DNA from: Glandiceps talaboti
Lineage: Eukaryota > Hemichordata > Enteropneusta > Spengelidae
DNA: 64,000 nucleotides
Direction of reading: 5' to 3'
Assembly: GCF_964340395.1 (NCBI RefSeq)
Contig: NC_135565.1
Span: 903,001-967,000 of the forward strand
A program made the translations under genes and the position numbers. Positions 45,403 to 55,536 of the stretch are shown here, one piece after another. Below the pieces are notes generated by a model that worked only from the letters and a program-made list of their open reading frames with translations, did no database searches and was not told the DNA's origin. Position 1 is the stretch's first letter, and each line of letters opens with the position of its first letter.

Positions 45403-48095
45403 AGGCCACAGTTTGTCTTGTCAATGTTAGGGCACAGTTTGTCTTGTCAATGTTAGGGTACATTATGTCTTGACAATGTTAGGGTACAGTTTGTCTTGTC
45501 AATGTTAGGGTACAGTTTGTCTTGTCAATGTTAGGGCACAGTTTGTCTTGTCAATGTTAGGGTACAGTTTGTCTTGTCAATGTTAGGGCACAGTTTGTCT
45601 TGTCAATGTTAGGGTACATTATGTCTTGTCAATGTTAGGGTACAGTTTGTCTTGTCAATGTTAGGGTACAGTTTGTCTTGTCAATGTTAGGGTACAGTTT
45701 GTCTTGTCAATGTTAGGGTACATTATGTCTTGTCAATGTTAGGGTACAGTTTGTCTTGTCAATGTTAGGGTACAGTTTGTCTTGTCAATGTTAGGGTACA
45801 GTTTGTCTTGTCAATGTTAGGGTACAGTTTGTCTTGTCAATGTTAGGGTACAGTTTGTCTTGTCAATGTTAGGGTACAGTTTGTCTTGTCAATGTTAGGG
45901 TACAGTTTGTCTTGTCAATGTTAGGGTACATTATGTCTTGTCAATGTTAGGGTACATTATGTCTTGTCAATGTTAGGGTATACAGTTTGTCTTGTCAATG
46001 TTAGGGTACAGTTTGTCTTGTCAATGTTAGGGTACAGTTTGTCTTGTCAATGTTAGGGTACAGTTTGTCTTGTCAATGTTAGGGTACATTATGTCTTGTC
46101 AATGTTAGGGTACATTATGTCTTGTCAATGTTAGGGTACAGTTTGTCTTGTCAATGTTAGGGTACAGTTTGTCTTGTCAATGTTAGGGTACAGTTTGTCT
46201 TGTCAATGTTAGGGTACATTATGTCTTGTCAATGTTAGGGTACAGTTTGTCTTGTCAATGTTAGGGTACAGTTTGTCTTGTCAATGTTAGGGTACAGTTT
46301 GTCTTGTCAATGTTAGGGTACATTATGTCTTGTCAATGTTAGGGTATACAGTTTGTCTTGTCAATGTTAGGGTACAGTTTGTCTTGTCAATGTTAGGGTA
46401 CAGTTTGTCTTGTCAATGTTAGGGTACATTATGTCTTGTCAATGTTAGGGTACAGTTTGTCTTGTCAATGTTAGGGTACAGTTTGTCTTGTCAATGTTAG
46501 GGTACATTATGTCTTGTCAATGTTAGGGTACAGTTTGTCTGTCAATGTTAGGGCACAGTTTGTCTTGTCAATGTTAGGGTATACAGTTTGTCTTGTCAAT
46601 GTTAGGGTACATTATGTCTTGTCAATGTTAGGGTACAGTTTGTCTTGTCAATGTTAGGGTACAGTTTGTCTTGTCAATGTTAGGGTACAGTTTGTCTTGT
46701 CAATGTTAGGGTACATTATGTCTTGTCAATGTTAGGGTACAGTTTGTCTTGTCAATGTTAGGGTACAGTTTGTCTTGTCAATGTTAGGGTACATTATGTC
46801 TTGTCAATGTTAGGGTACAGTTTGTCTTGTCAATGTTAGGGTACAGTTTGTCTTGTCAATGTTAGGGTACAGTTTGTCTTGTCAATGTTAGGGTACATTA
46901 TGTCTTGTCAATGTTAGGGTACATTATGTCTTGTCAATGTTAGGGTACAGTTTGTCTTGTCAATGTTAGGGTACAGTTTGTCTTGTCAATGTTAGGGTAC
47001 ATTATGTCTTGTCAATGTTAGGGTACATTATGTCTTGTCAATGTTAGGGTACAGTTTGTCTTGTCAATGTTAGGGTACATTATGTCTTGTCAATGTTAGG
47101 GTATACAGTTTGTCTTGTCAATGTTAGGGTACAGTTTGTCTTGTCAATGTTAGGGTACATTATGTCTTGTCAATGTTAGGGCACAGTTTGTCTTGTCAAT
47201 GTTAGGGTACATTATGTCTTGTCAATGTTAGGGTACAGTTTGTCTTGTCAATGTTAGGGTACAGTTTGTCTTGTCAATGTTAGGGTACATTATGTCTTGT
47301 CAATGTTAGGGTACAGTTTGTCTTGTCAATGTTAGGGCACAGTTTGTCTTGTCAATGTTAGGGTATACAGTTTGTCTTGTCAATGTTAGGGTACATTATG
47401 TCTTGTCAATGTTAGGGTACAGTTTGTCTTGTCAATGTTAGGGTACAGTTTGTCTTGTCAATGTTAGGGTACAGTTTGTCTTGTCAATGTTAGGGTACAT
47501 TATGTCTTGTCAATGTTAGGGTACAGTTTGTCTTGTCAATGTTAGGGTACAGTTTGTCTTGTCAATGTTAGGGTACAGTTTGTCTTGTCAATGTTAGGGT
47601 ACATTATGTCTTGTCAATGTTAGGGTACATTATGTCTTGTCAATGTTAGGGTACAGTTTGTCTTGTCAATGTTAGGGTACAGTTTGTCTTGTCAATGTTA
47701 GGGTACAGTTTGTCTTGTCAATGTTAGGGTACAGTTTGTCTTGTCAATGTTAGGGCACAGTTTGTCTTGTCAATGTTAGGGTACAGTTTGTCTTGTCAAT
47801 GTTAGGGTACATTATGTCTTGTCAATGTTAGGGTACAGTTTGTCTTGTCAATGTTAGGGTACAGTTTGTCTTGTCAATGTTAGGGTACAGTTTGTCTTGT
47901 CAATGTTAGGGTACAGTTTGTCTTGTCAATGTTAGGGTACAGTTTGTCTTGTCAATGTTAGGGTACAGTTTGTCTTGTCAATGTTAGGGTACAGTTTGTC
48001 TTGTCAATGTTAGGGTACATTATGTCTTGTCAATGTTAGGGTACAGTTTGTCTTGTCAATGTTAGGGTACATTATGTCTTGTCAATGTTAGGGTA
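45403..48095 (-). repeat. 26-bp minisatellite grown from a LINE RT motif, about 103 copies
   Basis: Unit GGTACAGTTTGTCTTGTCAA + TGTTAG (26 bp), with variants ACATTATG, GGGCACAG and GGTATACAG. At 48095-48130 it continues without a break into LINE RT sequence: minus-strand reading LNGDLGSITDWCTENK then LYPNIDKT, where the array unit itself encodes KLYPNIDKT. This is the conserved WC..NKL.LN..KT RT block. A higher-order repeat of about 784 bp is seen (GGGCACAG..GGTATACAG at 46551 and 47335). TTAGGG inside each unit is incidental. Confidence 0.94.
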
Positions 48096-48390
48096 CAGTT
48101 TGTTTTCAGTACACCAATCAGTAATACTACCAAGGTCACCGTTTAACTTGCACGCAAGATCTATCACTTACTGTGCCGACATATAAATCGTATAATCATC
48201 AGCAAACATCGATTTCACAATCCGAAGTACAAAGTGGTAAATCATTGATATACATGTACAAGAGAAATATAATTCAATTATCTAGTAATATTTCATTAAT
48301 CACAAGGTCAATCGCTTTCCTCAAATCTAGGAAGATTACACCAAGCAGATCTTTGTTGTCAATGTGATGACACCAAGCAGATCTTTGTTC
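48096..48390 (-). pseudogene. LINE RT fragment with FADD box
   Basis: In the minus direction: IDNKDLLGVIFLDLRKAIDL + V, an internal deletion, then LYINDLPLCTSDCEI, frameshift, MFADDYTIYM, and later LACKLNGDLGSITDWCTENK. These are RT palm blocks (FLDLRKAFD, YINDLP, the catalytic FADD, and WC..NKL). About 60 residues between the first and second block are lost, and at least one frameshift and one stop are present. It directly abuts the 26-bp array on the left and a family B copy on the right. Confidence 0.87.
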
Positions 48391-49415
48391 GTTCCCGCCG
48401 GACGAAGTCCGGGATGGGGACTTATGGATTGGGTTCTGTCCGTCCGTCCGTCCATCCGTCCAGAGCGGTTTCTTGGAGATGCCCGGACCGATTTTTTTCA
48501 AACTTGGTACAGGGGCAACATACAATGGCATACATATGCACGTCAATTTGTTTCATGATATGATCCAATATGGTCGCCTAGCAGTCATTATGTTTGCAAA
48601 TTTTCCATGTCCAAAGCCATAACTCAGACATGCTTGAACAGATCTAATTCAAAGTTAGTATTAGGACAGTGTTCTATGACATACATGTGCATATCCATTT
48701 TCATCTTGATATGATCGAATATGGCTGCTGGCAGCCATTTCGTTTACGAATTTTACATGTCCAAAGCCATAACTCAGACATGCTTGAACAGATCTCATTC
48801 AAAGTTGGTATTAGCGCAGTGTTCTATGACATACATGTGCATATCCATTTTCGTCATGATACGATCCAATATGGCTGCCTGACAGCCATTTTGTTTGCGA
48901 ATTATCCATGTCCAAAGCCATAACTCAGACATGCTTGAACAGATCTCATTCAAAGTTGGGATTAGGACAGTGTTCTATGGTATACATGTGCATATATCCA
49001 TTTTCGTCATGACACAATCCGATATGGTGCAGTTTTCATGTCCAAAGCCATAACTCAGGCATGCTTGAACAGGTCCCCCCCCCCCCACCCGTCCCATCCT
49101 TTATTGTGTGTGGAATGGTTTATTCCATCATGTCATCTTGAAGAGTAGGCATGTCCCATGTCCAACGAGGAAACACAACATGAGTAGGCATGTTCCATGT
49201 CCAACGAGCAGACACAACATATCTAAGTCTGTTTGATTTAGGTTCACAAGTGTTGTTGCGTGATCAGAGTAGTGATATCAAGAAAATGACAACATTAACT
49301 GCCAGTTCCTTAAAACCCAATCATAGCAGGGACTATGTCATTCTCAATGACTTGTTGTTGATGTGATTACACCAAGCAGATCTTTGTTGTTGATGTGATT
49401 ACACCAGTAAATGCT
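48338..49415 (-). repeat. 32-bp LINE-derived tandem repeat, four copies, split by family B
   Basis: ACACCAAGCAGATCTTTGTT + GT(C/T)(A/G)ATGTGATT occurs at 48338 and 48370 left of the B element, and at 49369 and (partial) 49401 right of it; spacing is 32 bp on both sides. In the minus direction it encodes (I)(N/D)NKDLLGVI, the block just before FLDLRKA of the LINE RT. It is a small repeat seeded in LINE coding sequence. Confidence 0.82.
48391..49357 (+). mobile_element. Family B repeat copy (0.97 kb)
   Basis: The 5' hairpin is GTTCCCGCCGGACGAAGTCC followed by GGGATGGGGAC. Then come a (CCGT)n tract at 48438-48462, a leader, and about four monomers (48560-49060). A C-run follows at 49075-49086, then the tail with GCAGGGACTA and hairpin GTCATT-CTC-AATGAC ending at 49350. 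It is inserted in a short 32-bp LINE-derived tandem repeat that continues on both sides. Confidence 0.88.
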
Positions 49416-49494
49416 GTTTGGCAAGAGTGAAAAGTACAAAACCATGACTATTTATCGTGGTCCAAATAAGTGATAAGGTGCTGATGTATTGTCT

Positions 49495-49835
49495 AAAAGT
49501 GATTCTAAATGCCCCATGGGGAATTGTCTAAAGGTGATTCTAAATCCCCCATGGGGAATTGTCTAAAGGTGAATTCTAAATGCCCCATGGGGAATTGTCT
49601 AAAGGTGATTCTAAATCCCCATGGAGAATTGTCTAAAGGTGATTCTAAATGCCCCATGGGGAATTGTCTAAAGGTGATTCTAAATGCCCCATGGGGAATT
49701 GTCTAAAGGTGAATTCTAAATGCCCCATGGGGAATTGTCTAAAGGTGATTCTAAATGCCCCATGGGAATTGTCTAAAGGTGATTCTAAATGCCCCATGGG
49801 AATTGTCTAAAGGTGAATTCTAAATGCCCCATGCT
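49495..49835. repeat. 35-bp minisatellite, about 10 copies
   Basis: Unit GATTCTAAATGCCCCATGGG + GAATTGTCTAAAGGT (34-36 bp, with GAATTC variants). The CCATGGGG core is palindromic-like. No domain is encoded. Confidence 0.95.
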
Positions 49836-50055
49836 ACTGTTACAAGTTGACATCAAAATGCCTTGAGTGATAACCAGAATGTATTGACTCAAAAATCTTA
49901 ATAACTTAAACCAAGCATAGTGTTTCAATTGCCAATTTTTTTTCCACATCCCAGCAATTGATTGCTTAAGTTCAGTAGTTTTGCGGTGCAGGCTTTGTTT
50001 GACTGCCATGGCGCTGGAAACAAAAAGTAAAGCTGGCGTATTTTATCCGAAACAA
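49836..50055. other. Spacer, nothing recognised
   Basis: About 220 bp between two minisatellites. A 74-codon minus-strand frame has no recognisable domain. Confidence 0.45.
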
Positions 50056-50845
50056 CAATTTCCATAAAAATCATATTACATTGTATGCAATTTCATAAAA
50101 ATCATATTACATTGTATGCAATTTCATAAAAATCATATTACATTGTATGTAATTTCATAAAAATCATACTACATTGTATGTAATTTCATAAAAATCATAT
50201 TACATTGTATGCAATTTCATAAAAATCATATTACATTGTATGTAATTTCATAAAAATCATATTACATTGTATGTAATTTCATAAAAATCATATTACATTG
50301 TATGCAATTTCATAAAAATCATACTACATTGTATGCAATATCATAAAAATCATACTACATTGTATGCAATTTCATAAAAATCATACTACATTGTATGTAA
50401 TTTCATAAAAATCATACTACATTGTATGCAATTTCATAAAAATCATACTACATTGTATGCAATTTCATAAAAATCATATTACATTGTATGTAATTTCATA
50501 AAAATCATACTACATTGTATGCAATTTCATAAAAATCATACTACATTGTATGCAATTTCATAAAAATCATACTACATTGTATGCAATTTCATAAAAATCA
50601 TACTACATTGTATGCAATTTCATAAAAATCATATTACATTGTATGTAATTTCATAAAAATCATACTACATTGTATGCAATTTCATAAAAATCATACTACA
50701 TTGTATGCAATTTCATAAAAATCATACTACATTGTATGCAATTTCATAAAAATCATATTACATTGTATGTAATTTCATAAAAATCATACTACATTGTATG
50801 TAATTTCATAAAAATCATTACATTGTATGCAATATCATATGCAAG
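50056..50845. repeat. 30-bp minisatellite, about 26 copies
   Basis: Unit TTCATAAAAATCATATTACA + TTGTATG(C/T)AA (30 bp), very homogeneous, with binary variation ATATTAC/ATACTAC and TGCAA/TGTAA. No seed identified. Confidence 0.97.
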
Positions 50846-51002
50846 GAACAATTTTTGTCCTCATTAACATATCATTTTCATGCAAAGTTATCCAATGGTG
50901 TTTTTGGTATGACACTACAGTGAAAATACAATGTACCACTAGTATGACTGACTGAATCTACTTTTGGGTTTGCTATAAATGAAAGAAACTCACCATTAAG
51001 TA

Positions 51003-51096
51003 ATTTTCAATTTGTTATAAATGAGGAAAGAAAAGTGACGTGTAGAATTGAACCCATGTGTCACTTTTCTTTCCTCATTTATAACAAATTGAAAAT
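51003..51096. repeat. Perfect 37-bp inverted repeat with 20-bp loop
   Basis: The left arm 51003-51039 (ATTTTCAATTTGTTATAAAT ... AAAAGTGAC) and right arm 51060-51096 are exact reverse complements. The loop is GTGTAGAATTGAACCCATGT. Transcribed as part of the intron, it would fold into a long stable hairpin. It lies between the 30-bp and 13-bp arrays. It could be a small MITE/foldback element or a replication-slippage palindrome. Confidence 0.9.
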
Positions 51097-51099
51097 GAC

Positions 51100-53566
51100 T
51101 ACTCACTGACTCTACTCACTTTCTGACTAACCCTACTCACTTCCTGACGAACTCTACTCACTGACTCTACACACCGACTCTTCTCACTGACTCTACTCAC
51201 TGACTCTACTCACTGATTCTACTCACTGACCCTACTCACCGACTCTACTCACCGACTCTTCTCACTGACTCTACTCACGTCCTGACTGACTCTACTCACG
51301 TCCTGACTGACTCTACTCACTGACTCTACTTACTTCCTGACTGACTCTACTCACTTCCTGACTAACACTATTCACTGACTCTTCTCACTGACTCTACTCA
51401 CTGACTCTACTGACTTACTCTACTCGCTGACTCTACTCACTTCCTGACTGACTCTACTCACTTCATGACTGACTCTACTCATTGACGCTACTCACTGACT
51501 CTACTCACTTCCTGACTGACTCTACTCACTAACTCTACTCACTGACTCTACTCACTTCATGACTGACTCTACTCACTGACTCTACTCACTTCATGACTGA
51601 CTTTACTCACTTCCTGACGAACTCTACTCACTGACTCTACTCACTGACTCTACTCACTTCCTGACTGACTACTCACTGATTCTTCTCATTTCCTGACTGA
51701 CTCCATTCACTGACTCTACTCACTGACTCTACTCACTGACTCTACTGACTGACTCTGCTCACTGACTATACTCACTGACTTCCTGACTGACTCTACTCAC
51801 TGACTCTACTCACTTCCTGTTACGAACTGACTCTACTCACTTCATGACTGACTCTACTCACTGACTCTACTCACTTCTTGACTGACTATACTCACTGACT
51901 CTACTCACTGACTCTACTCACTTCCTGACTGACTATACTCACTGACTCTACTCACTGACTCTACTCACTTCCTGACTGACTCTACTCACTGACTCTACTC
52001 ACTGACTCTACTCACTTCCTGACTGACTACTCACTGATTCTTCTCATTTCCTGACTGACTCCATTCACTGACTCTACTCACTGACTCTACTGACTGACTC
52101 TGCTCACTGACTCTACTCACTTCCTGCTACGCACTGACTCTTCTCACTTCATGACTGACTCTACTCACTGACTCTACTCACTTCTTGACTGACTATACTC
52201 ACTGATTCCACTCACTGATTCTAATCACTTCCTGGCTGACTCTACTCACTGACTCTACTCACTGACTCTACTCACGTCCTGACTGACTCTACTCACTCAC
52301 TCTACTCACTGATTCTAATCACTTCCTGACTGACTACTCACTGACTCTACTCACTGACTCTACTCACTTCCTGACTGACTCTACTCACGTCCTGACTGAC
52401 TCTACTCACTTCCTGACTGACTCTACTCACTGACTCTACTCATGTCCTGACTGATTCTACTCACTGACTCTACTCACTTCCTGACTGACTCTAATCACTG
52501 ACTCTACTCACTGACTCTACTCACTTCCTGACTGACTCTACTCATTGACTCTACTCACTGACTCTACTCACTTCCTGACTGACTCTACTCACATCCTGAC
52601 TGACTCTACTCACTGACTCTACTCACTTCCTGACTGACTCTACTCACATTCTGACTGGCTCTACTCACTGACTCTACTCACTGACTCTACTCACTTCCTG
52701 ACTGACTCTACTCACTAACTCTACTCACTGACTCTACTCACTTCATGACTGACTCTACTCACTGACTCTACTCACTTCATGACTGACTTTACTCACTTCC
52801 TGACGAACTCTACTCACTGACTCTACTCACTGACTCTACTCATTTCCTGACTGACTCCATTACTGACTCTACTCACTGACTCTACTCACTGACTCTACTG
52901 ACTGACTCTGCTCACTGACTATACTCACTGACTTCCTGACTGACTCTACTCACTGACTCTACTCACTTCCTGTTACGAACTGACTCTACTCACTTCATGA
53001 CTGACTCTACTCACTGACTCTACTCACTGACTCTACTCACTTCCTGACTGACTCTACTCACGTCCTGACTGACTCTACTCACTGACTACTCACTGACTCT
53101 ACTCACTTCCTGACTAACTCTACTCACTGACTCTACTCACTTCCTGACTGACTCTACTCACTGACTCTACTCACTGACTCTACTCACTGACTCTACTCAC
53201 TGACTCTACTCACTTCCTGACTGACTCTACTCATTGACTCTACTCACTGACTCTACTCACTTCCTGACTGACTCTACTCACATCCTGACTGACTCTACTC
53301 ACTGACTCTACTCACTTCCTGACTGACTCTACTCACATCCTGACTGACTCTACTCACTGACTCTACTCACTTCCTGACTGACTCTACTCACTGACTCTAC
53401 TCACTGACTCTACTCACTGATTCTAATCACTTCCTGACTGACTCTACTCACTGACTCTACTCACTGACTCTACTCACTTCCTGACTGACTCTACTCACTG
53501 ACTCTACTCACTTCCTGACTGACTCTACTCGCTGACTCTACTCACTGACTCTACTCACTGACTCAT
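51100..53566. repeat. 13-bp pyrimidine-rich minisatellite, about 190 units
   Basis: Basic unit CTGACTCTACTCA (13 bp), punctuated by CTTCCTGACTGA or CGTCCTGACTGA variants that make loose higher-order units. The + strand is strongly C/T/A-rich and almost free of G except in GACT. The array ends about 140 bp before the zinc-knuckle exon, so it is the 3' end of the large intron. Confidence 0.96.
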
Positions 53567-53707
53567 AATACAATGTATGGTGTTCTTGTCATTTCTTTGT
53601 TAGGTTAAGAGCTCCCTTCAAATCAACAGTTTGATGCAGTATTAGTTAGTCTGATTCAAACTGTGTTATATGTGTTACTAATTGTACTTTTACTGTGTTA
53701 TCAGCAG

Positions 53708-53777
53708 GCTGATGATGAGTGCTACAAGTGTCATCGTAGTGGTCACTGGGCCAGGAACTGCAGAGATCCACGTTATG
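53708..53777 (+). CDS. Exon of the SR-type splicing factor: CCHC zinc knuckle
   Basis: A 70-bp exon, phase 0 in and phase 1 out. It encodes ADDECYKCHRSGHWARNCRD followed by PRYG. The pattern C-x2-C-x4-H-x4-C is a complete CCHC zinc knuckle (CYKCHRSGHWARNC), with the GHWAR(N/D)C form known from RRM-plus-knuckle SR proteins (SRSF7/9G8 and plant RSZ/RS2Z types). The acceptor is a tandem CAGCAG, so an extra Gln codon may be included. The donor is ATG|GTAAGT. The exon joins in frame to 21306-21392 upstream and 63089-63110 downstream. The knuckle contributes to RNA-binding specificity in this family. Its second half is the seed of the 67-bp array that begins inside it. Confidence 0.85.
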
Positions 53778-54380
53778 GTAAGTTATAGTTACCAGTATCA
53801 ACCTAGTGGTCACTGGGCCAGGAACTGCAGAGATCCATGTTATGATAAGATATAGTTACCAGTATCAACCTAGTGGTCACTGGGCCAGGAACTGCAGAGA
53901 TCTACATTATGGTAAGATATAGTTACCAGTATCAACCTAGTGGTCACTGGGCCAGGAACTGCAGAGATCCACGTTATGGTAAGATATAGTTACCAGTATC
54001 AACGTAGTGGTCACTGGGCCAGGAACTGCAGAGATCCATGTTATGGTAAGATATAGTTACCAGTATCAACCTAGTGGTCACTGGGCCAGGAACTGCAGAG
54101 ATCCATGTTATGATAAGATATAGTTACCAGTATCAACCTAGTGGTCACTGGGCCAGGAACTGCAGAGATCCACGTTATGGTAAGATATAGTTACCAGTAT
54201 CAACGTAGTGGTCACTGGGCCAGGAACTGCAGAGATCCACGTTATGGTAAGATATAGTTACCAGTATCAACGTAGTGGTCACTGGGCCAGGAACTGCAGA
54301 GATCCACGTTATGGTAAGATATAGTTACCAGTATCAACGTAGTGGTCACTGGGCCAGGAACTGCAGAGATTCATGTTATA
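53735..54380 (+). repeat. 67-bp tandem array of the zinc-knuckle half-exon plus splice donor, 10 copies
   Basis: Copies start at 53735 and every 67 bp to 54338; the first is the real exon. Each repeats CGTAGTGGTCACTGGGCCAG + GAACTGCAGAGATCCACGTT + ATGGTAAGATATAG, then TTACCAGTATCAAC. The unit thus carries RSGHWARNCRDPRYG, a GTAAG donor and a new ACCAG acceptor-like site. Seven of the nine derived copies are complete at the donor or nearly so. The copies at 53802 and 54070 have GATAAG instead of GGTAAG. The last is cut by a MITE. From ACCAG to the donor is 49 nt, and the phases (0 in, 1 out) match the real exon. Confidence 0.95.
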
Positions 54381-54383
54381 TAG

Positions 54384-54706
54384 TCGATTTTCCGGTTCCA
54401 AGATGCATTGCGCGAGAGGACGTCGCTTATGTTGTTAGAGTTAGTCTTGTTTTGTCTTTATTACATTTGAAATAACATTTTCATCAGGAAATGATGGTAA
54501 GACATGTTGACCTCTTTAATTATGGGTGATTTTATGGAACGAAGACTGAACGCCATCAATGACAGAGTGGGATTTTACGGGTAAACCCAGGGTACCTTCA
54601 TTTGACAACCATCCCCCTGAGTAGCACGTGCAAACCCCTCAGCGCGTACAGAATACATGGCATTGTATGGAGAGGCACGCAATGCATCCTGGAACCAACA
54701 ACAGGT
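54384..54706. mobile_element. MITE-like element of about 0.3 kb inside the knuckle array
   Basis: Inverted termini GGTTCCAAGATGCATTGCGC (54394-54413) and, reverse-complemented, GGTTCCAGGATGCATTGCGT (54677-54696) differ at two positions. The flanks on both sides are the TATAG of the 67-bp unit. Array sequence resumes at 54709 (TAGTTACCAGTATCAACC). No coding sequence is present. Confidence 0.75.
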
Positions 54707-54998
54707 CTATAGTTACCAGTATCAACCTAGTGGTCACTGGGTCAGGAACTGCAGAGATTCATGGTATGGTAGATTAGCTACCAGAACCCTTGTAATTGTC
54801 ACTTGGCCATTGTACATTTAGTTGTCATGTTGTCACTGTAGTGGTCACTGGGCCTGGGTAGTGGTCACTTGGCCAAGTAGTTGTCACTGGGCCTGGGTAG
54901 TGGTCACTTGGTCTGCGTAGTGGTCACAGGGCTGAGTAGTGGTCACTGGGCCTGCGTAGTGGTCACTGGCCTGGGTAGTTGTCACTTGGCCAGGGTAT
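54707..54998 (+). repeat. Diverged knuckle copy and secondary 19-22 bp repeat
   Basis: One further 67-bp type copy (54707-54775, with GGGTCAGG and TATGGTAGATTAG). Then, from about 54838 to 54995, come about eight copies of a 19-22 bp unit GTAGTGGTCACTGGGCCTGG with variants TTGTCACTTGGCC. The short unit is the first part of the knuckle repeat (GTAGTGGTCACTGGGCC), so a sub-piece of the exon has been amplified again. Confidence 0.88.
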
Positions 54999-55320
54999 GT
55001 GCCTAGCAACAAGACCATGCCCATAGCAACTGCCAAATGATCGTGTATATTGCAAAGATAACAACAGAGTTGGATAGGCAACTGGATAATCATTCAGCAA
55101 ATGAACACCTATACCTAGCATGGATCAACATGTGCATAAACATTGATGAAAACTGTGCATTGACCTTTGGCCATGACTCTGATCTCCTAGTTCAGTTTTG
55201 CATTATCAGACACTTAGTAGTATTTATTGGTTGCCCAATTTCTTTTAAATCACGTCTCCATTCAGTGACATAAAAGTTAAGAATTTGAGGGGTGTGTCTT
55301 CTACGAGGACTTTTTCAATG
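54999..55320 (+). mobile_element. Family A 3' fragment and duplicated flank
   Basis: 54999-55165 is a family A piece (GTGCCTAGCAACAAGACCAT, CCATAGCAACTGCCAAATGA, ACACCTATACCTAGCATGGA). 55155-55320 (TTGACCTTTGGCCATGAC, CATTATCAGACACTTAG, TTCTTTTAAAT, GTGTCTTCTACGAGGAC) is paralogous to 20870-21060 near the RRM exon. The terminal CAGTTGTGCTACAACG and hairpin are absent here. Confidence 0.7.
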
Positions 55321-55536
55321 GATGGATAGACACCTAATTTGAGTGTCTATACCTACATTGTACATGTACATGTACATGTATGTTATCATGGGTAGGCGGA
55401 CAGTGAACACATGGTCAAGTTGCAGCTCCTTTACTTGCAAGATTTGCTACCGTAAAGTGAGGTTTTTGCGGGTGACAAGTATATGTATTGATACTTATCC
55501 CCACCAGCACCATCTCTAAGTAGACTGAGGTTTAAA

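Larger units (their letters stand above)
21393..53707 (+). other. 32.3-kb intron of the SR-like gene
   Basis: Inferred intron between donor GTGAGC at 21393 and the acceptor ATCAGCAG ending at 53707. Almost its whole content is mobile elements and minisatellites, annotated separately. I found no additional exon with convincing splice sites inside it, but a short exon could be missed. Confidence 0.7.

Noticed and set aside
45403-48095. Possible interstitial telomere because each unit contains TTAGGG
   Set aside because: The period is 26 bp with one TTAGGG per unit, and the array is continuous with LINE RT coding sequence. No (TTAGGG)n run exists.
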